Source of the DNA: Byssochlamys sp. IMV 00236
Lineage: Eukaryota; Ascomycota; Eurotiomycetes; Eurotiales; Thermoascaceae
Length of the DNA: 44,598 nucleotides
Direction of reading: 5' to 3'
Assembly: GCA_001931875.2 (NCBI GenBank)
Contig: MSJH02000748.1
Span: 1-44,598, forward strand
Part shown: piece after piece, positions 44,577 to 44,598 of the stretch
Layout: every line of letters starts with the position of its first letter
Position numbering within the stretch: the first letter of the stretch is position 1
Made by a program: the position numbers and the translations under genes
Notes under the pieces: model-generated
What the model saw: the letters and a program-made list of their open reading frames with translations, nothing else
Database searches by the model: none
Told to the model about the DNA's origin: nothing

Positions 44577-44598
44577 TTTTTTTTTTTTTTTTTTTTTT
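44577..44598. repeat. T22 homopolymer at the window end
   Basis: The window stops inside a T run directly upstream of the HP1-like gene start. It mirrors the A19 run at positions 1-19, so both ends look like contig breaks at homopolymers. Confidence 0.85.

Overview
The window reads as nuclear DNA of a filamentous early-diverging fungus, most likely a Mucoromycota species of the Mucorales type. The grounds are AT-rich spacers, many short GT-AG introns (about 45-60 bp), conserved fungal regulators (Ssk1, AcuK/Ert1, Con7), and a Gag-like reading frame of a kind I associate with these fungi. No species can be named from the sequence alone. Both ends stop in homopolymers (A19 and T22), which looks like contig breaks at unassembled tracts.

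Layout. 84-3293 (-): a 17-exon kinase gene whose model joins a calponin-homology domain, a Cdc7/SepH-type kinase and a C1 zinc finger. It is divergent to eIF3a (3560-6661, +). A 2.3 kb spacer follows, then a homeobox gene (8934-10215, +) and the tri-snRNP protein Snu23 (10581-11396, +). Snu23 converges on the SM protein Sly1 (11788-14092, -). Next come a gene-poor stretch and a damaged Gag-like frame (15942-18024, -). A Ser-rich protein (18778-20119, +) converges on Sco1 (20187-21143, -), and Sco1 shares a 139 bp promoter with SUMO (21283-21683, +). An MTH1-type Nudix hydrolase (21783-22563, +), the response regulator Ssk1 (23246-26563, +), an unknown coiled-coil protein (26743-27699, +), a RING-H2 ligase (28967-30445, +) and a small acidic protein (30573-30869, +) follow on the same strand. 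The right third holds Con7 (32477-33375, -), a CUE/CCCH/DUF1771/Smr protein (34029-35792, -), a secreted DPBB protein (36689-37169, +), the gluconeogenesis regulator Ert1/AcuK (37931-39619, -), RACK1 (40522-41813, -), a peroxisomal-looking SDR (42478-43516, -) and an HP1-like chromodomain protein (43555-44567, -).

This is ordinary euchromatin with housekeeping genes for translation (eIF3a, RACK1), splicing (Snu23), trafficking (Sly1), respiration (Sco1), SUMO conjugation, nucleotide sanitation and heterochromatin, interspersed with signalling and transcription factors. No biosynthetic cluster, tRNA, rRNA or CRISPR array was seen. All splice models were built by eye from frame continuity, splice signals and remembered family conservation, so they need transcript support.

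The most interesting points are: (1) Ssk1 here has membrane segments, a degenerate histidine-kinase core (phospho-acceptor His replaced by Gln, ATP-binding G1 box lost), a degenerate receiver and one intact receiver, so it looks like a dead hybrid histidine kinase; (2) the CH-kinase-C1 fusion in a septation-type kinase; (3) a Gag-like frame carrying a short repeat family with three lesions, two of them near small homopolymers.
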